Shown: piece by piece, positions 50,661 to 59,243 of the stretch
How positions within the stretch are numbered: the first letter of the stretch is position 1
Layout of the letters: every line of letters begins with the position of its first letter
Assembly (NCBI RefSeq): GCF_014287895.1
Contig: NZ_JACOPP010000005.1
Span: 148,591 to 212,590 of the forward strand
Source of the DNA: Lawsonibacter hominis
Lineage (GTDB): Bacteria > Bacillota > Clostridia > Oscillospirales > Oscillospiraceae
Direction: 5' to 3'
DNA length: 64,000 nucleotides
The notes under the pieces: model-generated
The model's database searches: none
What the model was told of the DNA's origin: nothing
What the model saw: the letters and a program-made list of their open reading frames with translations, nothing else
Program-made: the position numbers and the translations under genes

Positions 50661-52700
50661 ATGAAACAGCGTATTCTCGCCCTGCTGCTGGCGGCGGGGC
50701 TTTGCCTGGGGATCATCGGCGCCTGCATTCCGGCGGCCCTGGCCGCGGACGAGACCGGCGTGGAGGAGGCGGTGGAGGTGCTCGCCGGCCTGGGCATCGT
50801 CTCCGGCTGCAGCGACGGTTCCTATCACCCGGAGGACAGCCTGACCCGCGCCCAGTTCTGCAAGCTGGCCGTGCTGGCTGAGGGCCATGGGGACAAGATC
50901 AATGCCGGCGCCTACCGCACTCTGTTTTCCGACGTGCCCGGCTCCAATTGGGCGGCGCCCTATGTGAACCTGGCGTATGAGGAGGGACTGGTCTCCGGCT
51001 ACGGCGACGGCACCTTCGGCCCAGATGATGCGGTGACCACGGCACAGGCCGCTACCATCGTGCTGCATCTGCTGGGCTATACCGACGACGCCATCGGCCC
51101 CTTCTGGCCGGAGGATGCTATGTCCTTGGCCGATTCCCTGGGCCTGCTGGACGGGCTGGACAAGACGGCGGCCCGGGCGCTGAGCCGGGGCGACGCGGCG
51201 CTTTTGCTCTACCACCTGCTGGATCAGACCACCGCCGACGGCCGGGACTACTACACCGCCCTTTGCAGCTCCGCGATCAAGAACGCGCTGCTGCTGGACA
51301 ACGACAGCGAGGCGTCCGACGGTACGCTGAACACCGCCCTGGTCTACGCCGACAACGCCCTGACCTGCTATGAGCAGGCTGACTGTCTGCCCGAGCTTCT
51401 GGTTGGGCGGAAGGGCACCCTGCTGCTGGACAGCGCCGGCAAGGTGTCGGGCTTTTTGCCCGACGACACGGTCTGCCGGCAGGTCGTGCCCGTCAAGACG
51501 ACCTCCAGCGCCCTGACCGGAGTGGATGGGGCGGAGTATTCCGTCAACAGTGCGCTTCCCGTCCTGCTGGACGGGGAAAAAAAGACCTACGGCGATTGCT
51601 GGTACGACCTGGCGGGCCGTGCCCGGACGACGCTGTACTATGCAAGCTCCGGAAACCTGGAGCTGATCGTGGCCTCGGAGGCGGTGGCCTACGAGGGCGT
51701 GACCCTCACCGGCTACTATGAGAACGCCGCGCCCAACACCGGCTCGCCCACCCGGATCACTCTGCTGGGGATCACGCTGGACGTGGCCAATACCGCCCGG
51801 GCCGGTCTGTCCCGGTTCGCGGTGGGCGACCGGCTGACCGTGGTCCTGAACGGCGCGGGCGAGGTAGCCGCGGCCCATACCACCTCGGAGAAAAAGGGAG
51901 AGCTGTACGGCGTGCTGGGGAGCGACGGCAGCGTGGCGCTGACCTGCGGGCTTACCGTCAAGGGAACGATCGCCTCCGGCTCCGCCCAGGCGGGCGACCT
52001 GGTGAAGGTCAGTTCCATCGGCGTGAATCAGCTCTCGGTCAGCGCCCTTTCCAAAAGCTGCCGGTACAGCCTCAACGTCTCTGCGGCCGCGCTGGGCAGT
52101 ATTCCGCTGTCCGACGACGTCAAGATCTATGAACGGGTGAGCGCCGGCCCTGTGGTGGAGATCGGATTGGACGACATTCTGAGCGATACCGTCTCCTCCG
52201 CGCGCATCGACTTCTACGCCACCGACGACGAGGGGCGGGTCTGCCTGCTGCTGCTGGACGACGCTACCGGCTACGCCTATACCTACGGTTTCCTGGTCGC
52301 CGACACCAAGACCTCGGCGGGCATCAGCTCCGACGATACCGTGACCAACAAGACCATCGCGGTGAAGAACAGCGCGGGTACCACGCAGGCATACATTACC
52401 GGCCTGTCCCTGAAAAACGGCGACGTGGGCGGTATAGCCGGGACCGCCAAGGGGACCCTGGCGGGGGCGGTGACCCTGACCAAGGCGAGAAACATCGCCC
52501 GCTCCGCCTTTGACGGCGGCGATGCTGTGGTAGTGGATGAGATCCGGGTGCCTTTGGCGGACAACGTACAGGTCTACAATACCGCCACCGGCCAGTGGAC
52601 GACGCTGGAGGCGGCCAAGTCCTACGCGGACCGCTTTACCGTCTATTACAGCGGCGCCTTGGGCGCCAACGCCCGGGTGTGGGTCATCTGCACGGAATAA
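50661..52700 (+). CDS. Secreted SLH-domain protein in the efflux operon
   Basis: A 679-residue secreted protein. Signal peptide MKQRILALLLAAGLCLGIIG; SLH repeats at about residues 35-75 (AVEVLAGLGIVSGCSDGSYH, SLTRAQFCKLAVLAE), 90-140 (NWAAPYVNLAYEEGLVSGYG, AVTTAQAATIVLHLLGY) and a weaker third to about 190. The remaining 480 residues are beta-rich (YAYTYGFLVADTKTSAGISS and others) with no domain I recognise. ATG 50661 is preferred because it starts the signal peptide; an in-frame ATG at 50637 lies upstream. It follows the permease after 24 bp, so it is probably co-transcribed, an unusual partner for a MacAB-type exporter. It ends inside a bidirectional terminator. Confidence 0.85.
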   Translation: MKQRILALLLAAGLCLGIIGACIPAALAADETGVEEAVEVLAGLGIVSGCSDGSYHPEDSLTRAQFCKLAVLAEGHGDKINAGAYRTLFSDVPGSNWAAPYVNLAYEEGLVSGYGDGTFGPDDAVTTAQAATIVLHLLGYTDDAIGPFWPEDAMSLADSLGLLDGLDKTAARALSRGDAALLLYHLLDQTTADGRDYYTALCSSAIKNALLLDNDSEASDGTLNTALVYADNALTCYEQADCLPELLVGRKGTLLLDSAGKVSGFLPDDTVCRQVVPVKTTSSALTGVDGAEYSVNSALPVLLDGEKKTYGDCWYDLAGRARTTLYYASSGNLELIVASEAVAYEGVTLTGYYENAAPNTGSPTRITLLGITLDVANTARAGLSRFAVGDRLTVVLNGAGEVAAAHTTSEKKGELYGVLGSDGSVALTCGLTVKGTIASGSAQAGDLVKVSSIGVNQLSVSALSKSCRYSLNVSAAALGSIPLSDDVKIYERVSAGPVVEIGLDDILSDTVSSARIDFYATDDEGRVCLLLLDDATGYAYTYGFLVADTKTSAGISSDDTVTNKTIAVKNSAGTTQAYITGLSLKNGDVGGIAGTAKGTLAGAVTLTKARNIARSAFDGGDAVVVDEIRVPLADNVQVYNTATGQWTTLEAAKSYADRFTVYYSGALGANARVWVICTE

Positions 52701-52745
52701 ACGCAAGCGGACTCCCGCATCCCGACGCGGGAGTCCGCTTGCGTT
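52700..52745. terminator. Bidirectional terminator, 19-bp stem
   Basis: A perfect 19-bp inverted repeat (aacgcaagcggactcccgc, 8-nt loop, complement) whose outer bases include the last base of the SLH stop and the end of the sod stop on the other strand. Confidence 0.92.
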
Positions 52746-53218
52746 CAAAATGCTTCGATCACGCCGCAGGCGATGCGGCCGCCCGCGTCTCCAGCCGGCT
52801 GGGAGCGGTAATCGTCCGGGCTTTCATGGAGGACAACGGACCGGCCCAGCACCTCCTCTGGCCGGAAGCGCCCGGTAAACGTCACCGAAAAGGCCCGCCC
52901 GCGGTGGGAGAGCAGCACCGGCAGGTCTCCGGCGTGGTCCGGGTGAGGTTGCTGCTGCGGGTCGAAATGTCCCCCGGCGCAATAAAAGGGGATATCGCCT
53001 CCGGTGCGGCAGCAGCCCAGCGTATGGATATGCAGGGCAAAAAAGCCGTCCCGCGGCAGCCCGGCGGCCCGCGTGACCAGCAGAGTACCCTCCTGCCAGG
53101 GATAGAGCAGGACTTCTCCCAGCAGACCGGGATAGGCGCCGTTTCCACGCAGCACAGCGCGGAGCGCCGGGACGCCCTCCAGCAGGACCTGGGGCAGGGG
53201 AGAATGAGCACGGTTCAT
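52745..53218 (-). CDS. Cu/Zn superoxide dismutase-like protein, no signal peptide
   Basis: A 157-residue SodC-family protein. Metal-site segments are present: FFALHIHTLGCC, then GGHFDPQQQPHPDHAGDLPV, then VVLHESPDDYRSQPAGDAGG, and the catalytic Arg region GGRIACGVI. All the copper His (HIH, HF, LH) and the zinc His/Asp set (H, H, H and D in the PQQQPHPDHAGDL segment) can be assigned, though the second loop is shorter than usual. ATG 53218 has GGAGG 8 bp upstream. Bacterial SodC is normally exported, but this start has no signal peptide, so it would stay in the cytoplasm. Some SodC-like proteins of Firmicutes lack copper activity, so dismutase function is inferred, not certain. Confidence 0.82.
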   Translation of the reverse strand: MNRAHSPLPQVLLEGVPALRAVLRGNGAYPGLLGEVLLYPWQEGTLLVTRAAGLPRDGFFALHIHTLGCCRTGGDIPFYCAGGHFDPQQQPHPDHAGDLPVLLSHRGRAFSVTFTGRFRPEEVLGRSVVLHESPDDYRSQPAGDAGGRIACGVIEAF

Positions 53219-53277
53219 GGCAAACGCCTCCAATCTTACCCCAGCGTATGCGGCCCGGCCCCGTCCCGGACCAACCA

Positions 53278-53311
53278 AAACAGGACCAGCCGAGTTCGGC
53301 TGATCCTGTTT
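53278..53311. repeat. Hairpin upstream of the mobile-element remnant
   Basis: Arms aaacaggaccagccga and tcggctgatcctgttt pair with one mismatch and a 2-nt loop. It may be a terminator left from a lost gene on the minus strand, or a boundary structure of the remnant that follows. Confidence 0.5.
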
Positions 53312-53388
53312 CCGTCTCACGATTACGCAGCGCGGGCGGCCTTGTTCCACCGGACTGCGGTGTATATTGGCGGCACCCGTCCCATCCG

Positions 53389-54415
53389 GACAGCAAACGC
53401 CGCTCCTGCGGGCGCTGTAGAGGCAGCAGGGCAAAATAAAACCGCCTCCACGGGGGAGACGGGGACAGGCCTTGTGCCTTTAACGGAGCAAGCGGCGGCA
53501 AACCTCGCAACCGGGAAAAACAATATCGTAGCCAGAACGATCAACGATATTGTGTCCTTCGTGAAGAATGCGCGCTCAAAAAAAGGCGGTAGCGAACGTT
53601 TATACATGGGAACAATTCCTGACTCCGCAGCAAGACTAATCCGAGACCAAACGGGAGTGGAAGTTTCCGGATATACCGCTATCCTTCCTGGAAGTTCCGT
53701 TCAGCACATTTTCAAAAACCACGGGGACACCCAGAAAGAGGCCACAAGGGGGCAGCGCGCGGTCTCGGCAGAAGATATCGCACAAATCCCAAAGGTTTTA
53801 GCCTCGCCCGATGCGGTAACGCTATCTGAGGATACAGATGTCTTTGGACGGCCCGTGCTGCTATTCTCCAAGCAAATCGGAGATACTTATATCACCGCTC
53901 AGGCAGTAACGGACGGACGGCATATGCTGGCGACAAATACCCTCTGGATACAAAAAAAGAAGAACCCACTTGTTACGGAGTCCAATGCCGCTAAACGCGA
54001 CCCTGCACATAACGCCCAAAGCGTACCGCCGTCAGGTTCTTCCTTTGAAAGCACTCCCTCCGAGATGAATGCGGACGAAACCGCCCCCGTCCCTACGTCC
54101 AAGACGCCAGAGCCTGTGCTTCCTACTGCCCCCATTATAGCAGATTCCTCCGCAAAGGGCAATACCCAGTATGCCCAAAATTCCGGGGGGCAAACCGGGG
54201 ATGACGGCGTAGGGGCCGCGAATGCGGGATTTGCCGGGGATTACAACCGTTTGCAGAACCAGTCGGAGCGCTTCCACCCGGAGGGCGAGAAGGCGGCCCG
54301 CCCGGTGGACGTTCCAGTGGAGGATTTTCAGGGGCGGAGCATCCCCAAGTCCACAGCCACCGTCCTGGAGGCCGGGGCGACGCCGGACAGGGAATTTACC
54401 CAAAGGATCGATTCG
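53389..54415 (+). pseudogene. Remnant of a large mobile-element polyvalent protein with a PBECR-type nuclease domain
   Basis: An open frame encodes a piece of a much larger protein of phage or conjugative-element type. After LTEQAAANLATGKNN comes a domain like the phage Barnase-EndoU-ColicinE5/D-RelE-type nuclease family: SSVQHIFKNHGDTQKEATRG, SAEDIAQIPKVLASPDAVTL, FGRPVLLFSKQIGDTYITAQ. A low-complexity linker follows, and then the recurrent module NRLQNQSERFHPEGEKAARP with VDVPVEDFQGRSIPKSTATV and LEAGATPDREF, which in intact proteins precedes other domains. No start codon with a ribosome site precedes it (only a weak GTG at 53474) and no gene for the rest of the element is present, so it is a 5'- and 3'-truncated scar. 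Confidence 0.7.
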
Positions 54416-54435
54416 AATCGGAAGGGATCTCAAAA

Positions 54436-54472
54436 AGAAAAATCCCCAGAACCGGAACGGTTCTGGGGATTT
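54436..54472 (-). terminator. Terminator of rpmB
   Basis: A perfect 15-bp stem (aaatccccagaaccg / cggttctggggattt) preceded on the plus strand by A-rich bases, which become a T-tract on the minus strand, just beyond the rpmB stop. Confidence 0.9.
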
Positions 54473-54491
54473 GTGCCTGATGTCGTGCCTA

Positions 54492-54680
54492 TTACACAGC
54501 GCGGGTGACCTTACCCGAACGGAGGCATCTGGTGCACACGTACACGTGCTTGGGCGTACCGTTTACAATCGCCTTGACGCGCTTCACGTTGGGCTTCCAG
54601 GGACGGTTGGAGCGGCGGTGGGAGTGGGAGACCTGGATACCGAACACAACGCCCTTATCGCAAAATTCACATTTGGCCAT
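54492..54680 (-). CDS. rpmB: Large ribosomal subunit protein bL28
   Basis: A 62-residue ribosomal protein: MAKCEFCDKGVVFGIQVSHS, HRRSNRPWKPNVKRVKAIVN, GTPKHVYVCTRCLRSGKVTR. It contains two CxxC pairs (CEFC and CTRC), so it is the zinc-binding (C+) form. Normal length and the usual isolated position with its own promoter region and terminator. A good ribosome site (GAGGAGG) precedes the ATG. Confidence 0.97.
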   Translation of the reverse strand: MAKCEFCDKGVVFGIQVSHSHRRSNRPWKPNVKRVKAIVNGTPKHVYVCTRCLRSGKVTRAV

Positions 54681-54789
54681 TCGCTTATACCTCCTCGCTT
54701 TAAGGGATAGCTTTATAAAGCATCGAATGATATATTAGCAGAATCAGGCGGAAAATGCAAGAGGAAATTTGAAAAAAACGCCCCTTTTC

Positions 54790-57270
54790 TCATTCCGCGC
54801 CTGCAATGGCGGTCACAGGGTCCATTCGCCCCACGCTGCGCAGGGGCGCGCAGGTGGCCAGCAGGCAGGCGAGCAGAGACGCTGCGGCGGCCTGAAGCAC
54901 GGGGACGGCGGGGAAGGGGACCCATTGCAGCGTATCGGTGACGGCGGCCTGTACCAGGACGGTGCACCCGTAGCCTGCGGCAGCGCCCAGTACGGCTGCG
55001 GCGGCGCCGTAATAGACCCCCTCCCACAGAAAGGTGCGGTACAGGTCCCCGGTGCTCATGCCGATGGCGCGCTGTACGCCGATCTCGCTCAGGCGGGTAT
55101 GGATGTTGGTGAATACGGTGTTGACGATGTTGAGTACGCCGATGGCGCCGATGAACAGGATCAGGCCCCAGCAGAGCAGGGAGATTTGAGCATAGCTCTC
55201 CGCCAACTGCCGGTCGGTGTTCTCATAGGAGAGCCAGTAGCCGCCGCTGCCGGCGCACAGCGCGTCCAGCCGCGTCTCCAGCGCGGCGCGGTCGGTCCCC
55301 TCGGACAGGGTGAGATAGAGCTCGTTGTATCCGCTCAGACCGGTGAGCCGGTCAAAGAGCCCGTCTGAGACGATGACCTGCACGCCGTTGAGAAATCCCT
55401 CTCCCTCCGGGGTGATCCGGGCGGGGCTGATGCCGGCCACCGTCAGAGCGACGCCGGAAACCGTAAGGCGCATCCCTGCCTCTACCTGGGTGCCTGGATA
55501 AGTCTCGCCGTCGAAGGAAAACGGGATCGGCCCTGCGGCCAGACAGGAGCGGCCCGCCAGCAGCTCCTCCAGAGCGGCGGGGGAGAGCCCGTCGGCCAGT
55601 TTGCACAGCCGCTTGTCGTCCAGCCCGACCAGATGAAGCACCTCGCCGCTCTGAAGGAGCAGGTCGGTATCCAACTCCAGCGCGCCGGACGCATCCTGCT
55701 GGTAGACCTTGTGCTTGAGGGTGGACAAGCCGGATACCGCCGGGTCGTCCGCCAGGGCCTCCACGTCGGCGGGCAAAAAGCCCGCGTCCAGATTGGATAC
55801 GGCATAGTCGCCCAGATGCATCTGCTCCACGCGGCGGGAGGCGTCCAGCAGTCCGCTGAAGTTCTGCAGGGCCACGAAGACGGTAATGCTCATCACCAGG
55901 GAGCAGATCGTGATGGCGGTGCGTCCGGGGCTGCGCTTCAGATTCATCCGGGCATAGAACGCGGGAAAGGAGCGGATGGGACGCAGCCGGCGGCCGTGCC
56001 GTCGGATGCGCAGTGCCGGACCGGCCATGGCGGCGGTGGGGGAGACCCGCGCGGCGTACCGTGCGGCAGGCAGGGCGGCCAGGGCGGCGAAGAGCAGCGT
56101 GATCCCCCCGCTGAGGAGCAGGGACGGCAGCCTGACGGCGCTGTTCTGCTGGATGAGTGCGGCCAGTTCTTCCCGGCTGCCCGCCAGGAGCACGTCGGGG
56201 GAGAAGAGCGCGGTGACCGCCAGCGTGATGCCCTTGGCGCAGAGAAGTCCCAGGACCGCCCCCGCCGGGATGCCCGCGCCGCACAGCAGCAGCAGCTGCA
56301 GCCCGACCAGCGCGTAAAGCTGTCCCCGCCCGGCCCCCAGAGCGCGCAGGGTGCCGTAGCAGCGGATGCGCTTGGCGACGGCGATCTTCAGAATATTAAA
56401 GATGACCAGCCCGGCCGCCAGCAGCACCAGAGCGGCCACCAGAACTCCGGCGGCGGCCAGATAGGGGAAACCCGCCCCGCCGGCGTCCGAAGCGCCTTTT
56501 CCCCGGTAGGAGACGCCCAAAGCGTCCAGCAGGGTGTCGTTATACTGGATGCAGGCCTGCGGAAGATCGAATTGCCCGGCCAGATCGTCCACCGTCTCCT
56601 GGAGACGTTCCGGCTCCCGAAGCCGCAGGTCCAGACTGTATACCTGATAGCGCTCCGGCAGCAGCTCCGCCGCCGAACCGGGACCTGCCGCGCCTGCTAC
56701 GGAACGGCTGACATAGCCCACATAACTGCTCTCAAAGATGCCGGTCAGGGTGAATTCCGCCGTGTAGGAATAGCTGGACGCGGCGTCCTGGATGCGGGAA
56801 ATCTGCAGGGGAAGGACGAGGGTGGCGCCCGGGCCGCCGGAGTAGCCCAGCAGTGTCAGCACATCCCGGGGCAGGGCGATCTCGCCCGCCGCCCGGGGCA
56901 GCGCGCCTTCCGCCAGCTTCAGGCTGGCGCTGTAGGCGCTCAGGGCGCCGCCGTCATACTCCCGCAGCAGCAGCGTCAAACTGCTGTTCTCCAGCCTGCA
57001 GGTGCCCAGCGCCGTTATCCGCCCGGCAAACGCCACCCGTTCGTCGGCGGAGATGGCCTGCGCCTGCTCCGCCGTCAGGTTGTGCAGGGTGACATGCCGG
57101 TTCCCGTTGAGCGAGGCCGCCTGCTGCAGGCGCAGGGCGTTCAGGGTGCCCAGCGACTGGCCGATGGCGGCGGTCATGGTGGTGGAAAGGATCACGGCCA
57201 GCAGAATGAGGACCGAAGTCACCCGCTGCGCCCGCAGCTCCCTCCAGGCCAGGGCGGCGCAGCCTCTCAT
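54790..57270 (-). CDS. Large FtsX/MacB-domain ABC permease
   Basis: An 826-residue permease with two FtsX-like halves. An N-terminal helix (VTSVLILLAVILSTTMTAAI), a large extracellular domain, three helices (YLAAAGVLVAALVLLAAGLV, and two more), a mid helix (ITICSLVMSITVFVALQNFS), a second extracellular domain, and three C-terminal helices (ISLLCWGLILFIGAIGVLNI and others). This is the build of BceB/YtrF/MacB-like exporters and lipoprotein or bacteriocin resistance transporters. It forms one unit with the ATPase, its ATG overlapping the ATPase stop (ATGA). The operon also holds a response regulator and kinase, which points to sensing and removal of cell-envelope toxins. Its substrate is unknown. 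Confidence 0.9.
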   Translation of the reverse strand: MRGCAALAWRELRAQRVTSVLILLAVILSTTMTAAIGQSLGTLNALRLQQAASLNGNRHVTLHNLTAEQAQAISADERVAFAGRITALGTCRLENSSLTLLLREYDGGALSAYSASLKLAEGALPRAAGEIALPRDVLTLLGYSGGPGATLVLPLQISRIQDAASSYSYTAEFTLTGIFESSYVGYVSRSVAGAAGPGSAAELLPERYQVYSLDLRLREPERLQETVDDLAGQFDLPQACIQYNDTLLDALGVSYRGKGASDAGGAGFPYLAAAGVLVAALVLLAAGLVIFNILKIAVAKRIRCYGTLRALGAGRGQLYALVGLQLLLLCGAGIPAGAVLGLLCAKGITLAVTALFSPDVLLAGSREELAALIQQNSAVRLPSLLLSGGITLLFAALAALPAARYAARVSPTAAMAGPALRIRRHGRRLRPIRSFPAFYARMNLKRSPGRTAITICSLVMSITVFVALQNFSGLLDASRRVEQMHLGDYAVSNLDAGFLPADVEALADDPAVSGLSTLKHKVYQQDASGALELDTDLLLQSGEVLHLVGLDDKRLCKLADGLSPAALEELLAGRSCLAAGPIPFSFDGETYPGTQVEAGMRLTVSGVALTVAGISPARITPEGEGFLNGVQVIVSDGLFDRLTGLSGYNELYLTLSEGTDRAALETRLDALCAGSGGYWLSYENTDRQLAESYAQISLLCWGLILFIGAIGVLNIVNTVFTNIHTRLSEIGVQRAIGMSTGDLYRTFLWEGVYYGAAAAVLGAAAGYGCTVLVQAAVTDTLQWVPFPAVPVLQAAAASLLACLLATCAPLRSVGRMDPVTAIAGAE

Positions 57271-57938
57271 ACCTCCACCTCCCGCAGCGTCCCGTCGCAC
57301 ATCTCCAGCCTGCGGCAGGCCAGCGCGGCCACCCGGCTGTCATGGGTGATGACCACCACGGTCTTGTTCAGACGGGCGTTCACGTCGCGCAAAAGCTCCA
57401 TGACCTCCCGGCCGCTGTTGCTGTCCAGGTTGCCCGTGGGCTCGTCGGCAAAGAGCACCTCCGGGTCGGCGCACAGGGCCCGGGCGATGGCCACCCGCTG
57501 CTGCTGCCCGCCGGAGAGCTCATGGGGCAGATGCTCCAGCCGGTCGGCGATGCCCAGCGGACCGGCCAGCTCCTCCAGCCGGTTGGAGTCTGGCCTGCGC
57601 CGGTCCAGAAGCAGGGGCAGCAGGATGTTTTCCCGGGCGGTGAGCACCGGCAGCAGATTGAACTGCTGAAAGATAAAGCCCACCCGCCGCCGCCGCAGAG
57701 CGGACAGGGCCCGGTCGTCCAGCTGCCCCAGATCGGCCCCGTCGTAGCGCACACAGCCCGAGGTTGGCTGATCCAGGGCGCTGAGCAGATGGAGCAGGGT
57801 GCTTTTTCCGCTGCCTGAGGGCCCCATGACGGATAGAAATTCTCCCTGCCGGATGCGCAGGCTGACCCGATCCAGCGCAGTCACCTGTCCGGCGCCGCAG
57901 CCGTAGCGCTTGGACAATTCGGTTGCTTCGATCAGCAT
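57267..57938 (-). CDS. ABC transporter ATP-binding protein (MacB/LolD type)
   Basis: A 223-residue ATPase: Walker A VMGPSGSGKSTLLHLLSALD, Q-loop FIFQQFNLLPVLTARENILL, signature HELSGGQQQRVAIARALCAD, Walker B VLFADEPTGNLDS, H-loop VVVITHDSRVAALAC. It energises the 826-residue permease encoded right after it. It is separated from the kinase gene upstream by 159 bp, a region with no obvious terminator, so co-expression with the two-component system is likely. The MacB-like Q-loop and signature are the same type as in the 48,722 ATPase, but the protein is shorter and not a close copy. Confidence 0.95.
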   Translation of the reverse strand: MLIEATELSKRYGCGAGQVTALDRVSLRIRQGEFLSVMGPSGSGKSTLLHLLSALDQPTSGCVRYDGADLGQLDDRALSALRRRRVGFIFQQFNLLPVLTARENILLPLLLDRRRPDSNRLEELAGPLGIADRLEHLPHELSGGQQQRVAIARALCADPEVLFADEPTGNLDSNSGREVMELLRDVNARLNKTVVVITHDSRVAALACRRLEMCDGTLREVEV

Positions 57939-58097
57939 AAAAACAATCCCCCGATCGTATTGATCCTGTGCTCCCGTCCGCGGCAGGACACGTTTCGCGG
58001 CGCGGACGCACAGCGCCGCCGCGCCGCAAAACGAAAAGGCGCGTTTGCGGAAGCGGCCGGTATAAGGGGAGTGTAAGGGATAAATCTCAAAAAAACA

Positions 58098-59243
58098 TCA
58101 AGAAGCGGAAATTTGGAAGCAGGCCTGCGCCACCGCCCCGCCGCCGGCATTCTCCAGCGTCAGGGCGCCTCCGTGCTTTTCACACAGCATGCGGCACAGG
58201 TAAAGCCCCATGCCGAAGTGTCCGTCGCAGCCCTCCGTCCCCCGCAGGAAGGGGGCGCCCGCCCGCTCCAGCACAGGGGGCGGGAAGCCCGGGCCGTCGT
58301 CGGCCACCGTCAGCGCCAGCAGACCGTTTTCAAGGGTAAGGGAGACGCGCACCGCCCTGCGGGCATACCGCAGGGCGTTGGCGCACAGGTTCTCGGCCGC
58401 CTCCTGGAACAGCGCCCGGTCCAGCGTCAGGACCGCCGGCAGGGGAGCGGCGGTAAAGGAGAGCGCTTTTCCGGCTCCCTGTGCCAGAAGAGTCAGCGCA
58501 TGCTGCAGGGCGGCGGCAAAACAGGCCGCCTCCACCGGGGCGGGAGCGCAGGTCAGGTCCTCCAGCCGCTGGGCCCGGGTCATGGCCTCCACATAGCCCT
58601 CTACCCGACGGGCGTACTGCCCCATCAGCGCCACGGCGGGTTTGGCGCTCTCCGCCGTCAGGCTGCCCTGCTCCAGTCCCTGCTCCAGCAGCCGGGCACA
58701 GCCCTTGAGCACCGTCACCGGGTTGCGCAGGTCGTGGGCAAACGCGGCGTTGAGCCGCTGGCGGTCCTCGGCCTGCCGCCACAGCCGCCGGTTGCTCTCC
58801 AGCAGGGCGCGGCGCATCGCTTCAAAGGCGGAGCACAGCCGTCCCAACTCGTCGGCGGAGGCGGTGTGCAGCGCAAAGTCCAGATCCCCCGCCATGATCC
58901 GCTCCGTCCCGGCCTGGAGCCGCTCCAGCGGCTTTTTCAGCTTCCAGCGGTAGAAGAGCCCGCCCGCCAGCAGCAGGCTGCCCGCCAGCACCACTGCGGG
59001 CAAAATGATCTGGAGCACCCCCAGCAGGTTGGCCAGGGCCGCCCGGTCCCGGGAGACCTCCGGAAGCTGGAGGACGGCGGGCTGCTCTCCCATCTGAAGT
59101 ACCACGCCGCTGGGAGCGGCCGCCTGCTGCAGCGCGCCCAGCCCCAGGATCAGGGCGGCGCAGGCCGCGGCCGCCCCCGACAGACACCAGAGGGTGATCC
59201 AGAAGAGGGCGCGCTTGAGTCCCATGCCCTTCAGCCGTTCCAT
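58098..59243 (-). CDS. Sensor histidine kinase of an envelope-stress-type module
   Basis: A 381-residue kinase with two membrane helices (FWITLWCLSGAAAACAALIL and LQIILPAVVLAGSLLLAGGL), a short extracellular loop of about 50 residues, a HAMP linker, and kinase core. The phospho-acceptor box is AFAHDLRNPVTVLKGCARLL; the ATPase domain has EAAENLCANALRYARRAV, VADDGPGFPPP and GHFGMGLYLCRMLCEKHGG. ATG 59243 overlaps the regulator end by 13 bp. The short sensor loop suits sensing inside the membrane, with help from the exporter, as in Bce-type modules. Confidence 0.92.
   Translation of the reverse strand: MERLKGMGLKRALFWITLWCLSGAAAACAALILGLGALQQAAAPSGVVLQMGEQPAVLQLPEVSRDRAALANLLGVLQIILPAVVLAGSLLLAGGLFYRWKLKKPLERLQAGTERIMAGDLDFALHTASADELGRLCSAFEAMRRALLESNRRLWRQAEDRQRLNAAFAHDLRNPVTVLKGCARLLEQGLEQGSLTAESAKPAVALMGQYARRVEGYVEAMTRAQRLEDLTCAPAPVEAACFAAALQHALTLLAQGAGKALSFTAAPLPAVLTLDRALFQEAAENLCANALRYARRAVRVSLTLENGLLALTVADDGPGFPPPVLERAGAPFLRGTEGCDGHFGMGLYLCRMLCEKHGGALTLENAGGGAVAQACFQISAS

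Noticed and set aside
54408..54420. GATTCGAATC, resembling the T-loop of a tRNA 3' end
   Set aside because: No acceptor, D or anticodon arms can be drawn around it, and it lies at the end of the mobile-element remnant. It could be a relic of an attachment site but there is no matching second copy in the window.
48722..57938. The two ABC ATPases as recent duplicates
   Set aside because: Both are MacB/LolD-type, but flanking partners, lengths and most non-motif residues differ, so they are separate members of a common family rather than a local duplication.
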